Shown piece after piece: positions 51,658 to 61,113 of a stretch of 64,000 bases of DNA. The stretch is from Parietichytrium sp. I65-24A (lineage: Eukaryota; Sar; Bigyra; Thraustochytrida; Thraustochytriidae). The translations under genes were made by a program, and so were the position numbers. The stretch is taken from positions 124,001-188,000 of the forward strand of contig BLSF01000029.1 of the NCBI GenBank assembly GCA_012862575.1. Direction: 5' to 3'. A model generated the notes under the pieces. It did not search any database and was not told the DNA's origin. It saw only the letters and a program-made list of their open reading frames with translations. How positions within the stretch are numbered: position 1 is the stretch's first letter; each line of letters opens with the position of its first letter.

Positions 51658-53445
51658 TTAGACGAGGTGCACAATGTGCTCTTTAATCAGGAAAGACACC
51701 ACGCGAATTTTGTCAGCATTCCCAAGCGGGTGTGGCAGCGACCGAACAAGGATCGATTCTGTTGGATCCGAGGTGAGGATCGCCTCGATTGTTTCTGCAT
51801 CCTCAGCGTCGAACTCGAGGCCCCGCTGGTCGATCTCATGATAGGTGGTGGTGTTTTTGCACGAATGGTACACAATGGCAGCATCGTCCTCGACCGTAAG
51901 GGTCGCGACACCTCTCGCAGAGAGGATGATCTGCGAGCTAGCTTTGACTTCCGGCTCTTCGTCTTCGTCTTCACCTTGCATCTCTTCGACCTTCTCGCTG
52001 GAAGGCAAACCCTTGAGGACCCCGAGCGGACGGTGGCGGTCGTGCTGGAAGCGCACTGCCATCCTGTCCGCGATAACGTCGAAGTTGATGTTTGGAAGCA
52101 CGCACTCTGCAATTAGACGGGTCACTTTTTCAGCAAACTCCTCACGGCGCGCATCACCGTCTTTGTCCCCGTGCATGATGCCCATATACTCTTGATAATC
52201 CCGGGGCAGGGTCTGGCGCATCGGAGCACAGTCCTGGACAATATCAGTGCCACAGGTCTTTGTGACCGCATGATTGAGTGCGAGCGAGATGAAGTCGGCA
52301 AAGCTGTTGTGTTGATTTGCCGAGAACGTGATGTGGAGCGAGTGCTCCGAACCAAGGGCTTTGGCGTGGTGCACCATGCCTCGCGGCACGTATAGAAAGT
52401 CGCCAGGTTCAAGGGTGGTTTGAATAGCGACCTTTAAGTGCTTGCGCACCTGCTCTTCGGTAAAGTCCTTGCTGCTCTCCAGCGGAAGCTGCGGAAATTG
52501 CTCTTCCGGAAACTCTTCCTCGCCTTCACTCTCGTCTTCGTTACTTTCTCCGTCTTCCATCTTGCCATCCTCGGCGGTCTCCCCGGCCTTTTCCTTTTGC
52601 TCGTTTTCTGCCACCTTTTTCTTACTTTGAAAACTTTGATAGACGGTCCATTGTTTTTTGCCCTCCAGCTGCAAGATGAACGCGTCAATGTCGTCATAGT
52701 GCGGCGCAAACCCCTGGGAGGCTTTCGGTGTCAGGTAAGCGTTTGCGCCGCCCCCAGAGCCCCAGAACCCCTCAAACGCCGCAATGATCTTCCAGACCAG
52801 GTCGCTGTGGTTCTGTGGCCGCAGTAGCCGGAGCGAGCACTTTTCTGGTCCGCTAAACAGCTTCCAGACCTTTTCGGCGTCAGCTACGGCTGTTGTGTCT
52901 GTGTACAGAGTTTTGCGTTCGCCGTCCTGGTATTGCGTTATGGAGAAGTCTTTGGTGTAGTGCAGTTTCTTCGCCTTGAGCGCGTCGCGAATAAGCTGCG
53001 AGGAAAGAAGGCCATCAAAATACGAGCGCTGGTCGGACCTCTTCACCAGAAGAGGCGACTTTTCAAAGTGTTTTTCCATAAAGGTTTCGAATGACGTTGG
53101 AGCCATCATCCATTTGAGCACTTCTTTGCCAGCGCCCGCCAGACTTTCTTCAGAGGCAAAGATCTGCTCCAGCTTGCTCGCCTTGGCGCCATCGGCGCTC
53201 TTGCTTTTCTTTGCCTTCGCAGCGCTCTCTTTGGACGCGGCTTTCAATGGCGCCTTTGCCTTGGCAGCCGCGACAACTGGTGCCTGCTCATCCTCTTCGC
53301 TGCTGGAATCAGCCTCCACATCCGCTGCTTTTGGCCCGTTCGAACCCCCAAATCTTCCGTACACAGCTGCCTTCTTTGCCTTCTTTTTCTGTGCGCGGCG
53401 CTTGTTTTTCTCCTGTCGCTTGCGCTTCTTATCTTCGACGTCCAT
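51658..53445 (-). CDS. RIOX1: JmjC ribosomal oxygenase, NO66/MINA53 type
   Basis: 595 residues from ATG 53445. The very basic N-terminus (KKRKRQEKNKRRAQKKKAKK) should act as a nuclear/nucleolar signal. Family landmarks follow: FMEKHFEKSPLLVKR, the JmjC iron site GFAPHYDDIDAFILQLEGKKQW (His about 249, Asp about 251), LEPGDFLYVPRGMVHHA and the third ligand in HSLHITFS (His about 371), then the winged-helix C-terminus. These 2-oxoglutarate/Fe(II) dioxygenases hydroxylate a histidine of a large-subunit ribosomal protein (uL2 for NO66). The absence of a long NO66 N-terminal extension makes NO66 versus MINA53 uncertain. An acidic insert of about 50 residues (EDGESNEDESEGEEEF) splits the JmjC barrel between the HxD motif and the LEPGD strand. 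No introns. It borders the 5S array. Confidence 0.9.
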   Translation of the reverse strand: MDVEDKKRKRQEKNKRRAQKKKAKKAAVYGRFGGSNGPKAADVEADSSSEEDEQAPVVAAAKAKAPLKAASKESAAKAKKSKSADGAKASKLEQIFASEESLAGAGKEVLKWMMAPTSFETFMEKHFEKSPLLVKRSDQRSYFDGLLSSQLIRDALKAKKLHYTKDFSITQYQDGERKTLYTDTTAVADAEKVWKLFSGPEKCSLRLLRPQNHSDLVWKIIAAFEGFWGSGGGANAYLTPKASQGFAPHYDDIDAFILQLEGKKQWTVYQSFQSKKKVAENEQKEKAGETAEDGKMEDGESNEDESEGEEEFPEEQFPQLPLESSKDFTEEQVRKHLKVAIQTTLEPGDFLYVPRGMVHHAKALGSEHSLHITFSANQHNSFADFISLALNHAVTKTCGTDIVQDCAPMRQTLPRDYQEYMGIMHGDKDGDARREEFAEKVTRLIAECVLPNINFDVIADRMAVRFQHDRHRPLGVLKGLPSSEKVEEMQGEDEDEEPEVKASSQIILSARGVATLTVEDDAAIVYHSCKNTTTYHEIDQRGLEFDAEDAETIEAILTSDPTESILVRSLPHPLGNADKIRVVSFLIKEHIVHLV

Positions 53446-53704
53446 GACTTTTTCGCGTTATCGAAAACCCTCACAACAAGCTCGATATCCCTGATGTTTA
53501 ACTGCGCGTACGATGAAACGGACACACCAGTTCGGCTTGACTCCTATGGAATTGGAACGGCAAGTCGCTGAACCAAGTGCAGTACTCGAGTACACTCTCG
53601 CACATGTACACGTACGTGTACTGCGTACGTTCCGGTACGCTGCTTCGATTCAAGTTGGAAACTAAAGTAAAGTGGGGAGGCAATGTCCACTCATTTCTAT
53701 TAGC

Positions 53705-54025
53705 GCCAGAGTACGGCTGGAATAGTCTTTACCGTGAGGGTAGTGACGGTGACAAAATGATCTCCATCGCTCTGTCGATCAACGTAGCGAGCGGGAAACA
53801 ATCAAACGACAGGCTCATGCTCACAGACCTTTCGGTTCCCTCTGAGTTCTGAAGTGGGAGCATTGAGTGTGTAATGTATTTGTTTCTGGTGTCGAAAAAT
53901 GCTTCATAGAACCAGAGAACTTCAAGAAAACTGTGGAATACACGAGCACAGGACAAGCGAAACATCGCTGCAGTCGGTTGTATATTTACTCTTTGAGAAG
54001 ACCATCTACTGTGCTAATAAGCTCT
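53705..54025. other. Conserved non-5S block in each 5S spacer (first of six)
   Basis: Begins GCCAGAGTACGGCTGGAATA and occurs at 53705, 54339, 55000, 55661, 56295 and 56933. Distance from its start to the following 5S is 321, 315, 315, 321, 321 and 321 bp; the two shorter copies lack the same 6 bp near GAACTTCAAG. It may hold upstream Pol III promoter elements or another small RNA. Short frames on both strands stay open in all copies only because the copies are so alike. Confidence 0.6.
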
Positions 54026-54143
54026 AAGCTCGTTCACATTTCAGGTATAGCACCGGAACTCATCCGAACTCCGAAGTTAAGCCCTGACAAGCTAGGTTAG
54101 TACTACCGTAGGGGACTAGGTGGGAAGCCCTAGTGACGAGCTT
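54026..54143 (+). rRNA. 5S ribosomal RNA, copy 1
   Basis: 118 nt. Terminal helix AAGCTCGTTCAC pairs with GTGACGAGCTT. The universally conserved segment CATCCGAACTCCGAAGTTAAG and the box-C region GGTTAGTACTACCG are present. A run of T directly follows the helix and should end Pol III transcription. This copy has T in GGTTAG. Confidence 0.95.
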
Positions 54144-54653
54144 TTTTATCTCTTTTTTTGACAAAAATGAAAGAAACACACAGTGCAAACACACTCACTT
54201 ATTTTGCCTCTTTCGCATTCCGTCCATTACTTCTATCGATCAAAAATGTCAAAGATGTCAAAAATGTCAAAGAGGTTCCTGAGGAAGTTCAAAAACCGAT
54301 GTGAACTGTGGTGGCAATGCTCACTCGCTTCTATTAGCGCCAGAGTACGGCTGGAATAGTCTTTACCGTGAGGGTAGTGGCCGTGACAAAATGATCTCCA
54401 TCGCTCTGTCGATCAACGTAGCGAGCGGGAAACAATCAAACGACAGGCTCATGCTCACAGACCTTTCGGTTCCCTCTGAGTTCTGAAGTGGGAGCATTGA
54501 GCGTGTAATGTATTTGTTTATGGTATCGAAAAATGCTTCATAGAACCAGAGAAGAAAACTGTGGAATACACGAGCACAGGACAAGCGAAACATCGCTGCA
54601 GTCGGTTGTATATTTACTCTTTGAGGAGACCACCTACTGTGCTAATAAGCTCT

Positions 54654-54771
54654 AAGCTCGTTCACATTTCAGGTATAGCACCGGAACTCATCCGAACTCC
54701 GAAGTTAAGCCCTGACAAGCTAGGTCAGTACTACCGTAGGGGACTAGGTGGGAAGCCCTAGTGACGAGCTT
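54654..54771 (+). rRNA. 5S ribosomal RNA, copy 2
   Basis: Same structure and 118-nt length as the other copies. It has the GGTCAG variant of the box-C region. Followed by a T-run terminator. Confidence 0.95.
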
Positions 54772-55314
54772 TTTTTATCTCTCTTTTTGACAAAAATGTT
54801 CATGAAAAAATGAAAGAAACACACAGTGCAAACACACTCACTTATTTTGCCTCTTTCGCATTCCGTCCATTACTTCTATCGATCAAAAATGTCAAAGATG
54901 TCAAAAATGTCAAAAATGTCAAAGAGGTTCCCGAGGAAGTTCAAAAACCAATGTGAACTGGGGTGGCAATTGTGACAATGCCCACTCGCTTCTATTAGCG
55001 CCAGAGTACGGCTGGAATAGTCTTTACCGTGAGGGTAGTTACGGTAACAAAATGATCTCCATCGCTCTGTCGATCAACGTAGCGACCGAGAAACAATCAC
55101 ACGACACGCATATGCTCACAGACCTTTCGGTTCTCTCTGAGTTCTGAAGTGGGAGCATTGAGCGTGTAATGTATTTGTTTATGGTATCGAAAAATGCTTC
55201 ATAGAACCAGAGAAGAAAACTGTGGAATACACGAGCACAGGACAAGCGAAACATCGCTGCAGTCGGTTGTATATTTACTCTTTGAGGAGACCACCTACTG
55301 TGCTAATAAGCTCT

Positions 55315-55432
55315 AAGCTCGTTCACATTTCAGGTATAGCACCGGAACTCATCCGAACTCCGAAGTTAAGCCCTGACAAGCTAGGTCAGTACTACCGTAG
55401 GGGACTAGGTGGGAAGCCCTAGTGACGAGCTT
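55315..55432 (+). rRNA. 5S ribosomal RNA, copy 3
   Basis: 118 nt, GGTCAG variant, T-run terminator. Its upstream block carries the most substitutions of the six (for example GTTACGGTAAC and ACGACACGCATATGC). Confidence 0.95.
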
Positions 55433-55981
55433 TTTTTATCTCTCTTTTTGACAAAAATGTTCATGAAAAAATGAAAGAAACACACAGTGCAAACACACTC
55501 ACTTATTTTGCCTCTTTCGCATTCCGTCCATTACTTCTATCGATCAAAAATGTCAAAGATGTCAAAAATGTCAAAAATGTCAAAGAGGTTCCCGAGGAAG
55601 TTCAAAAACCAATGTGAACTGGGGTGGCAATTGTGACAATGCCCACTCGCTTCTATTAGCGCCAGAGTACGGCTGGAATAGTCTTTACCGTGAGGGTAGT
55701 GGCTGTGACAAAATGATCTCCATCGCTCTGTCGATCAACGTAGCGAGCGGGAAACAATCAAACGACAGGCTCATGCTCACAGACCTTTCGGTTCCCTCTG
55801 AGTTCTGAAGTGGGAGCATTGAGTGTGTAATGTATTTGTTTCTGGTGTCGAAAAATGCTTCATAGAACCAGAGAACTTCAAGAAAACTGTGGAATACACG
55901 AGCACAGGACAAGCGAAACATCGCTGCAGTCGGTTGTATATTTACTCTTTGAGAAGACCATCTACTGTGCTAATAAGCTCT

Positions 55982-56099
55982 AAGCTCGTTCACATTTCAG
56001 GTATAGCACCGGAACTCATCCGAACTCCGAAGTTAAGCCCTGACAAGCTAGGTTAGTACTACCGTAGGGGACTAGGTGGGAAGCCCTAGTGACGAGCTT
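55982..56099 (+). rRNA. 5S ribosomal RNA, copy 4
   Basis: 118 nt, GGTTAG variant like copy 1. Its flanks on both sides also match those of copy 1. Confidence 0.95.
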
Positions 56100-56615
56100 T
56101 TTTATCTCTTTTTTTGACAAAAATGAAAGAAACACACAGTGCAAACACACTCACTTATTTTGCCTCTTTCGCATTCCGTCCATTACTTCTATCGATCAAA
56201 AATGTCAAAGATGTCAAAAATGTCAAAGAGGTTCCTGAGGAAGTTCAAAAACCGATGTGAACTGTGGTGGCAATGCTCACTCGCTTCTATTAGCGCCAGA
56301 GTACGGCTGGAATAGTCTTTACCGTGAGGGTAGTGGCCGTGACAAAATGATCTCCATCGCTCTGTCGATCAACGTAGCGAGCGGGAAACAATCAAACGAC
56401 AGGCTCATGCTCACAGACCTTTCGGTTCCCTCTGAGTTCTGAAGTGGGAGCATTGAGCGTGTAACGTATTTGTTTCTGGTGTCGAAAAATGCTTCATAGA
56501 ACCAGAGAACTTCAAGAAAACTGTGGAATACACGAGCACAGGACAAGCGAAACATCGCTGCAGTCGGTTGTATATTTACTCTTTAAGAAGACCACCTACT
56601 GTGCTAATAAGCTCT

Positions 56616-56733
56616 AAGCTCGTTCATATTTCAGGTATAGCACCGGAACTCATCCGAACTCCGAAGTTAAGCCCTGACAAGCTAGGTTAGTACTACCGTA
56701 GGGGACTAGGTGGGAAGCCCTAGTGACGAGCTT
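56616..56733 (+). rRNA. 5S ribosomal RNA, copy 5
   Basis: 118 nt, GGTTAG variant, plus a private C-to-T change (TTCATATTTCAGG) that replaces a C in the terminal-helix side. Its pairing partner is unchanged, so a G-U pair results. Confidence 0.93.
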
Positions 56734-57253
56734 TTTTATCTCTCTTTTTTTTGACAAATGAAAAAATGAAAGCAAACATACTCATTTATTTTGCCTCTTT
56801 CGCATTCCGTCCACTACTTTTATCGATCAAAAATGTCAAAGATGTCAAAAATGTCAAAGAGGTTCATGAGAAGTTCAAAAACCGATGTGAACTGGGAGGC
56901 AATTGTGACAATGCCCACTCGCTTCTATTAGCGCCAGAGTACGGCTGGAATAGTCTTTACCGTGAGGGTAGTGGCTGTGACAAAATGATCTCCATCGCTC
57001 TGTCGATCAACGTAGCGAGCGGGAAACAATCAAACGACAGGCTCATGCTCACAGACCTTTCGGTTCCCTCTGAGTTCTGAAGTGGGAGCATTGAGTGTGT
57101 AATGTATTTGTTTATGGTATCGAAAAATGCTTCATAGAACCAGAGAACTTCAAGAAAACTGTGGAATACACGAGCACAGGACAAGCGAAACATCGCTGCA
57201 GTCGGTTGTATATTTACTCTTTGAGAAGACCACCTACTGTGCTAATAAGCTCT

Positions 57254-57371
57254 AAGCTCGTTCACATTTCAGGTATAGCACCGGAACTCATCCGAACTCC
57301 GAAGTTAAGCCCTGACAAGCTAGGTCAGTACTACCGTAGGGGACTAGGTGGGAAGCCCTAGTGACGAGCTT
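57254..57371 (+). rRNA. 5S ribosomal RNA, copy 6
   Basis: 118 nt, GGTCAG variant. The terminator is shorter (TTTTT then ATC), and the following spacer is cut short and diverges after about 57472, marking the array edge. Confidence 0.94.
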
Positions 57372-57472
57372 TTTATCTCCCTTTTTTATTTATATCCCTT
57401 GTTTTTGACATTTTTTTTGACAAATGAAAAAATGAAAGCAACATACTTTGTTTTGCCTCGTTCCCACTCCGT

Positions 57473-58126
57473 CCAAGTTTCTGACAACGCGAGTCGGAGC
57501 TGCTGTCACTGCCGTCATTTGCAAGTTCCTTGATTTCAATTCTTTGAGTCGAAAAGGCTTCGACATCGTCCACCTAAACTCTGAATTGACAGTAAATTCT
57601 AGCACAAACCCCTCCAGTCTTACGCACGAGCGACGCCCACAATCTGCGGCTTGCGTCAGCAGCCTGCACATCAGAATTCAGAAGATCAACTTGAATACTG
57701 CAGCACGTGAGTCCATCTCGAACAGTGTATTGAGTACTCACTGTCAGTAAATCTCAGTGCTCGAGCACGTACTTGCGGCATCTTCACAGGCACCATCACC
57801 GTGGCCATCATAGATTGATTGATTGATCAATCATCGATATCATCGATATCATCGAGGTCGACCGAGCTCGGCGTGGAGGATTCGCACCGAAGGACGCAGC
57901 TCCTGTCGTTTGATTGGTTTCTTTCGGAGAGGAGAGACTCGCGTGGTACGCACGGCGCAGACAGTGTTGTGTGCTCGAGCTCTCTTTATCTCGCAGAGAT
58001 ACATACACACGGGGCAGGAGAGCCCGGAAGAGATCGACAGAGACAGCAAGAGCGTGGAGCTTCAACGAGTCGAGGAAAAGCAAGCGGATACGGCGGGTTT
58101 TTATTTGATATCACTGCACGAACATC
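57473..58126. other. Intergenic region between 5S array and next gene
   Basis: Contains GATTGATTGATTGATCAATC and repeated ATCGATATC steps at about 57811-57857. No gene recognised; competing frames up to the next ATG have no domain. Confidence 0.55.
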
Positions 58127-58966
58127 ATGGCGCAGCGACGCGACGACAGAGATGCAGTGGCAGGCATCTTCGGAATGGTGCAAGACCTCCTCCGCCAAGA
58201 CGCGGACTCTGGCGGGCAGTCTCTTCCCGACGCAGACAAGGTCTTTCTTGCGAACGCTCGGCAACGCATTGCCACGGGCGGGCTGGCCGGCGGGTTGCTG
58301 GTGGGCGGCATGGCGATGGTGGCATTGAGAAACGCTCGCGGAATGGTGCGTTTCCCGGGCGTCGTGACGGCGTGGATCGTGGGCTCGGGCACAGGCAGAT
58401 TTGTCGGCGTGGACAGCGCTATGGATGAGATGCTGCATCTGCAGCCGCCGAGCGTGCTGGGCCCGCGAAGCAGAGAGATCGCCGCGCAACATGCGGAGCC
58501 AAGGGGGCTGTTCGCGACGAGGTACAGAATTGATGTGGCCATGAATGCGATCAACTCGACGAATGCGGAGCTCGGCGACGACAGTTCGTCGCTGGAGTCA
58601 TCCCTGGGGAAAGGCGAGGAGTTTCTTAAGGATTACTTTGATACCGGCAAGAAGGAGCCCACTGCGGAGTATCAGTCTCCGTCGATGCAAAATATGTCGA
58701 CAGAGTCGTTTGATGCGCAACAGAATGGGCGAGAGGATCCGTTCAGGTCGCAATACCCGCCGGAAGAGCCAGCACATGATCCGTTCCGCAGTAATCGCGG
58801 CCCGGACGACAGCAACTTTAGGCCAGACTCCGCGGACCCGTTCTCGCACTCGGACAGGAGACTGTACGAGGACCTCGAGGACATGGACAACAGGAAACGG
58901 TTTGGAGGGGAGCACCAGCCGCCTCATCGCACATGGGATGACCTCCGCCGCGAGCATGCCAGGTGA
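58127..58966 (+). CDS. Small membrane protein with glycine-rich helices and three DPF motifs
   Basis: 279 residues from ATG 58127, family not recognised. Residues about 50-68 (GGLAGGLLVGGMAMVAL) and 78-95 (FPGVVTAWIVGSGTGRFVG) are two small-residue-rich hydrophobic segments, a helical hairpin like those of OCIA-type or other inner-membrane/endosomal proteins. The rest is polar and probably disordered. The C-terminal third contains EDPFRS, HDPFRS and ADPFSHS, the DPF tripeptide that in animals binds the AP-2 alpha-adaptin appendage, plus many Asp, Pro and Arg. An endocytic link is inferred only from those motifs. The protein ends DDLRREHAR. No introns. Confidence 0.72.
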   Translation: MAQRRDDRDAVAGIFGMVQDLLRQDADSGGQSLPDADKVFLANARQRIATGGLAGGLLVGGMAMVALRNARGMVRFPGVVTAWIVGSGTGRFVGVDSAMDEMLHLQPPSVLGPRSREIAAQHAEPRGLFATRYRIDVAMNAINSTNAELGDDSSSLESSLGKGEEFLKDYFDTGKKEPTAEYQSPSMQNMSTESFDAQQNGREDPFRSQYPPEEPAHDPFRSNRGPDDSNFRPDSADPFSHSDRRLYEDLEDMDNRKRFGGEHQPPHRTWDDLRREHAR

Positions 58967-59607
58967 TGTCTTCTCAGCCTGCCTTACTTTCCGGACGATG
59001 TCTATCTTTACAACAGATACCACACCTACAACAGTCTTTAAACTATTGGGCACGATGTGAGCATTGTGCGTCAGGTCAACACAAAGCCATTCACCTTTTT
59101 TTAATATTATAAACTTGTCGTTCTACTTCCCGGTTTTGATCGAGAAGTATAGCCACATATCTTTTCTACGTGCTTTTTTTCTGGAGATGGAGACTTTAAA
59201 GAAATCGAAAGCACGCCTCTTCAAATTTGAGTTGACAAAATGAGCGCTATCTTACGGTGGAAAAACGGAGAGATGAATGATTCGTCTTCGTACTATTTCA
59301 CAAATGATCTATCCCGGTAGAGTGAGAACCCGCGCACAGGTATGGTAGATTTCTAATTTTAAAACACGGCCTTTCACCTGCAAAGTGGTGCGTTGGCGTA
59401 GCGAGGTTATCTGGATTGCAAGAATCGCTCTTCATAGCAGCGGTACAGACAAATAAAATTCTAGCTCGGGGCACGCACGAGATTTGCTCATGCGGGTTTA
59501 TCCACAGCGTATACGCCGTGTAAAGGATGGGAATGCCCTAATTGCTTCCAAAAGGCACCTCAAGAGGACAAGAGGGAAAGAGCCTCTTTTCACTTGTGCT
59601 TTTCTTT
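58967..59607. other. Convergent intergenic region
   Basis: 3' flanks of the DPF protein gene (+) and the fucosyltransferase-like gene (-). An AATAAA motif occurs near 59453 in A/T-rich sequence. No other feature. Confidence 0.5.
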
Positions 59608-61113
59608 TTACCGCAACACGTCCTTCACCATCATTGGTGCACCAGACCACTTGTGAAATGAAGAAATTCTCTCCGGAATCTCCTCTCCGCGGTCTTGTCT
59701 CTCCTTCAAGTCTTCGTACAGATCTGGGATCGATGCACTGAGGCGGCGACGGAGAACTGTAATTGTCCTCGAAAAAGTGCTGATCCTGGTCCCCATGTAC
59801 CGATGGGCGCGAGCGCATATTAGCTGCTCAGCTAAGCCGAACAAGTCGTTTCGAATGGAAGTGCTCGGCGTGCGCAACGTGTAGTCAATAAGCCACTTGC
59901 GAGTGGACTCGGTCTTGAGCAGGTCCTCCTGGAATACTACATGGTCAAAGTACTCGATCAGGGGCTTGAAGTACGCGCTCTCGCGGCCCTCTTCAGACGC
60001 GACATAGACCGGGACTTCTTTGGCGAACCCAAGCTTGATGGCCTGCTTGACGTACTTGGAGGCGTCAGAGTTGTGTTTCTTGCTCCGAGAAGCATAGTCT
60101 CCGAGACGGATGTGAAATGAGTTATAGTTGTTACCCATGATGTCGCGTGCAACAGTCGCAGCCAGCTCTTGAAGGTAAGGTGCATAGCGGGCGTTTTCCC
60201 AATACTTGCCGTTCAGCCAGCGGCTGGTAAAGAAGCGGCCGCGCATCCACGCGATCTGTTTGCTTGATCTTCGTGCCGCGGAAGTGATCTCTTTGTAGAC
60301 ATTTGGGTCATGAGGATTCATGAGCCCTTCTCCGGGCAGGGAAATGACCTTGACCCTCTTGTTCTTGAGGTGGTCTTTCATGAAGACCTCCACGGTGGTG
60401 TTGATTGGAAGCATTTGTACGCCAGAGACCTTTTGCATATGGTTGAAGTCCAAAGCGTGATCCATGGGAACGAGCTCCTCTTGCTTGAGACGCAAGTAGC
60501 CGCGGTACAAGTTGCTGTGTCTTCCGTTGCCGGGGACAATAAGGATGCGCTTGAGCTTCCTGCTCAGAGTAATGGCATTGACGAGACATATGAGCTGGTT
60601 ACTGAACCCGCCAGATGGCGAATACAAAAAGTACTTTTTGCCGTCCTCGAGAACATTGTATTCGACATCGCTCGTTCGGGGCAAGCTTGATATCTCACGG
60701 GTAATGTTGCGAGCAACGTGAATAGATGAGATCTCGTCTCCGCTCTCGTCTCCGGCTTCCTCGCGGTTAGGCTCTCCAACTTGGGCATTTTCTTCACCCA
60801 TCTCCTCCTCCAATGTATCGAGGACAGTCTTCTGGTAGACAAACATCGAATCGGGCTCCATGGTCTCATCCGTAATGTCGTCCTCCGTCCGCTCGTCCGA
60901 GAGGTCCATACTATCAGCTTCCGTCGAGGTCATGAGCGAGTCGAACCCGCCGCTTTCCTTGCCAACGGTGAGCAGCATCCACACGATCATCACGAAGGTC
61001 GCAATCTTCGTCCATGACGTCTTGCTGGCCGATGCCTGCGCCGTTTCTTCACTGCTCCCCTTGCTGCTCTCGCCCACCAGCATCCTCGTCTCTTCCTCGT
61101 TATCTTCCCCCAT
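59608..61113 (-). CDS. O-fucosyltransferase-like glycosyltransferase, type II membrane protein
   Basis: 501 residues from ATG 61113; the frame extends two codons further only with a GTG. A cytosolic acidic N-terminus precedes a signal anchor (IATFVMIVWMLLTVG, about 38-52) and an acidic stem. The catalytic region starts YFLYSPSGGFSNQLICLVNAITLSRKL, the donor-side N-terminal motif of GDP-fucose protein O-fucosyltransferase relatives. It continues through FHIRLGDYASR (HxRxGD) and ends with SIRNDLFGLAEQLICARAHRYMGTRISTFSRTI, the conserved nucleotide-sugar segment. Golgi or ER lumen is the expected site. Donor GDP-fucose is likely; the acceptor is unknown. A GA tract sits about 390 bp upstream. 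A paralogue lies next to it on the same strand. Confidence 0.87.
   Translation of the reverse strand: MGEDNEEETRMLVGESSKGSSEETAQASASKTSWTKIATFVMIVWMLLTVGKESGGFDSLMTSTEADSMDLSDERTEDDITDETMEPDSMFVYQKTVLDTLEEEMGEENAQVGEPNREEAGDESGDEISSIHVARNITREISSLPRTSDVEYNVLEDGKKYFLYSPSGGFSNQLICLVNAITLSRKLKRILIVPGNGRHSNLYRGYLRLKQEELVPMDHALDFNHMQKVSGVQMLPINTTVEVFMKDHLKNKRVKVISLPGEGLMNPHDPNVYKEITSAARRSSKQIAWMRGRFFTSRWLNGKYWENARYAPYLQELAATVARDIMGNNYNSFHIRLGDYASRSKKHNSDASKYVKQAIKLGFAKEVPVYVASEEGRESAYFKPLIEYFDHVVFQEDLLKTESTRKWLIDYTLRTPSTSIRNDLFGLAEQLICARAHRYMGTRISTFSRTITVLRRRLSASIPDLYEDLKERQDRGEEIPERISSFHKWSGAPMMVKDVLR

Larger units (their letters stand above)
53672..57472 (+). repeat. 5S rDNA tandem array, six units of 628-667 bp plus a partial unit
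   Basis: Homology starts near 53672, inside what would be the first spacer, and ends near 57472 in a truncated spacer after the sixth gene. 5S starts are 628, 661, 667, 634 and 638 bp apart. The segment upstream of each gene is nearly invariant in length. The segment between the T-run terminator and that block takes lengths of 196, 229, 229, 196 and 200. The latter carries a tandem ATGTCAAA motif, two to four copies per unit. No 18S, 5.8S or 28S sequence is present. Confidence 0.93.

Noticed and set aside
53445-53671. 5S gene to the left of the first unit
   Set aside because: Repeat homology begins only at about 53672, inside the spacer; no 5S sequence precedes it.
53577-57361. Recurring 60-90 codon frames on both strands in each 5S unit
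   Set aside because: They recur because the units are near-identical copies; no domain, no signal of codon selection, and several overlap the 5S gene itself.
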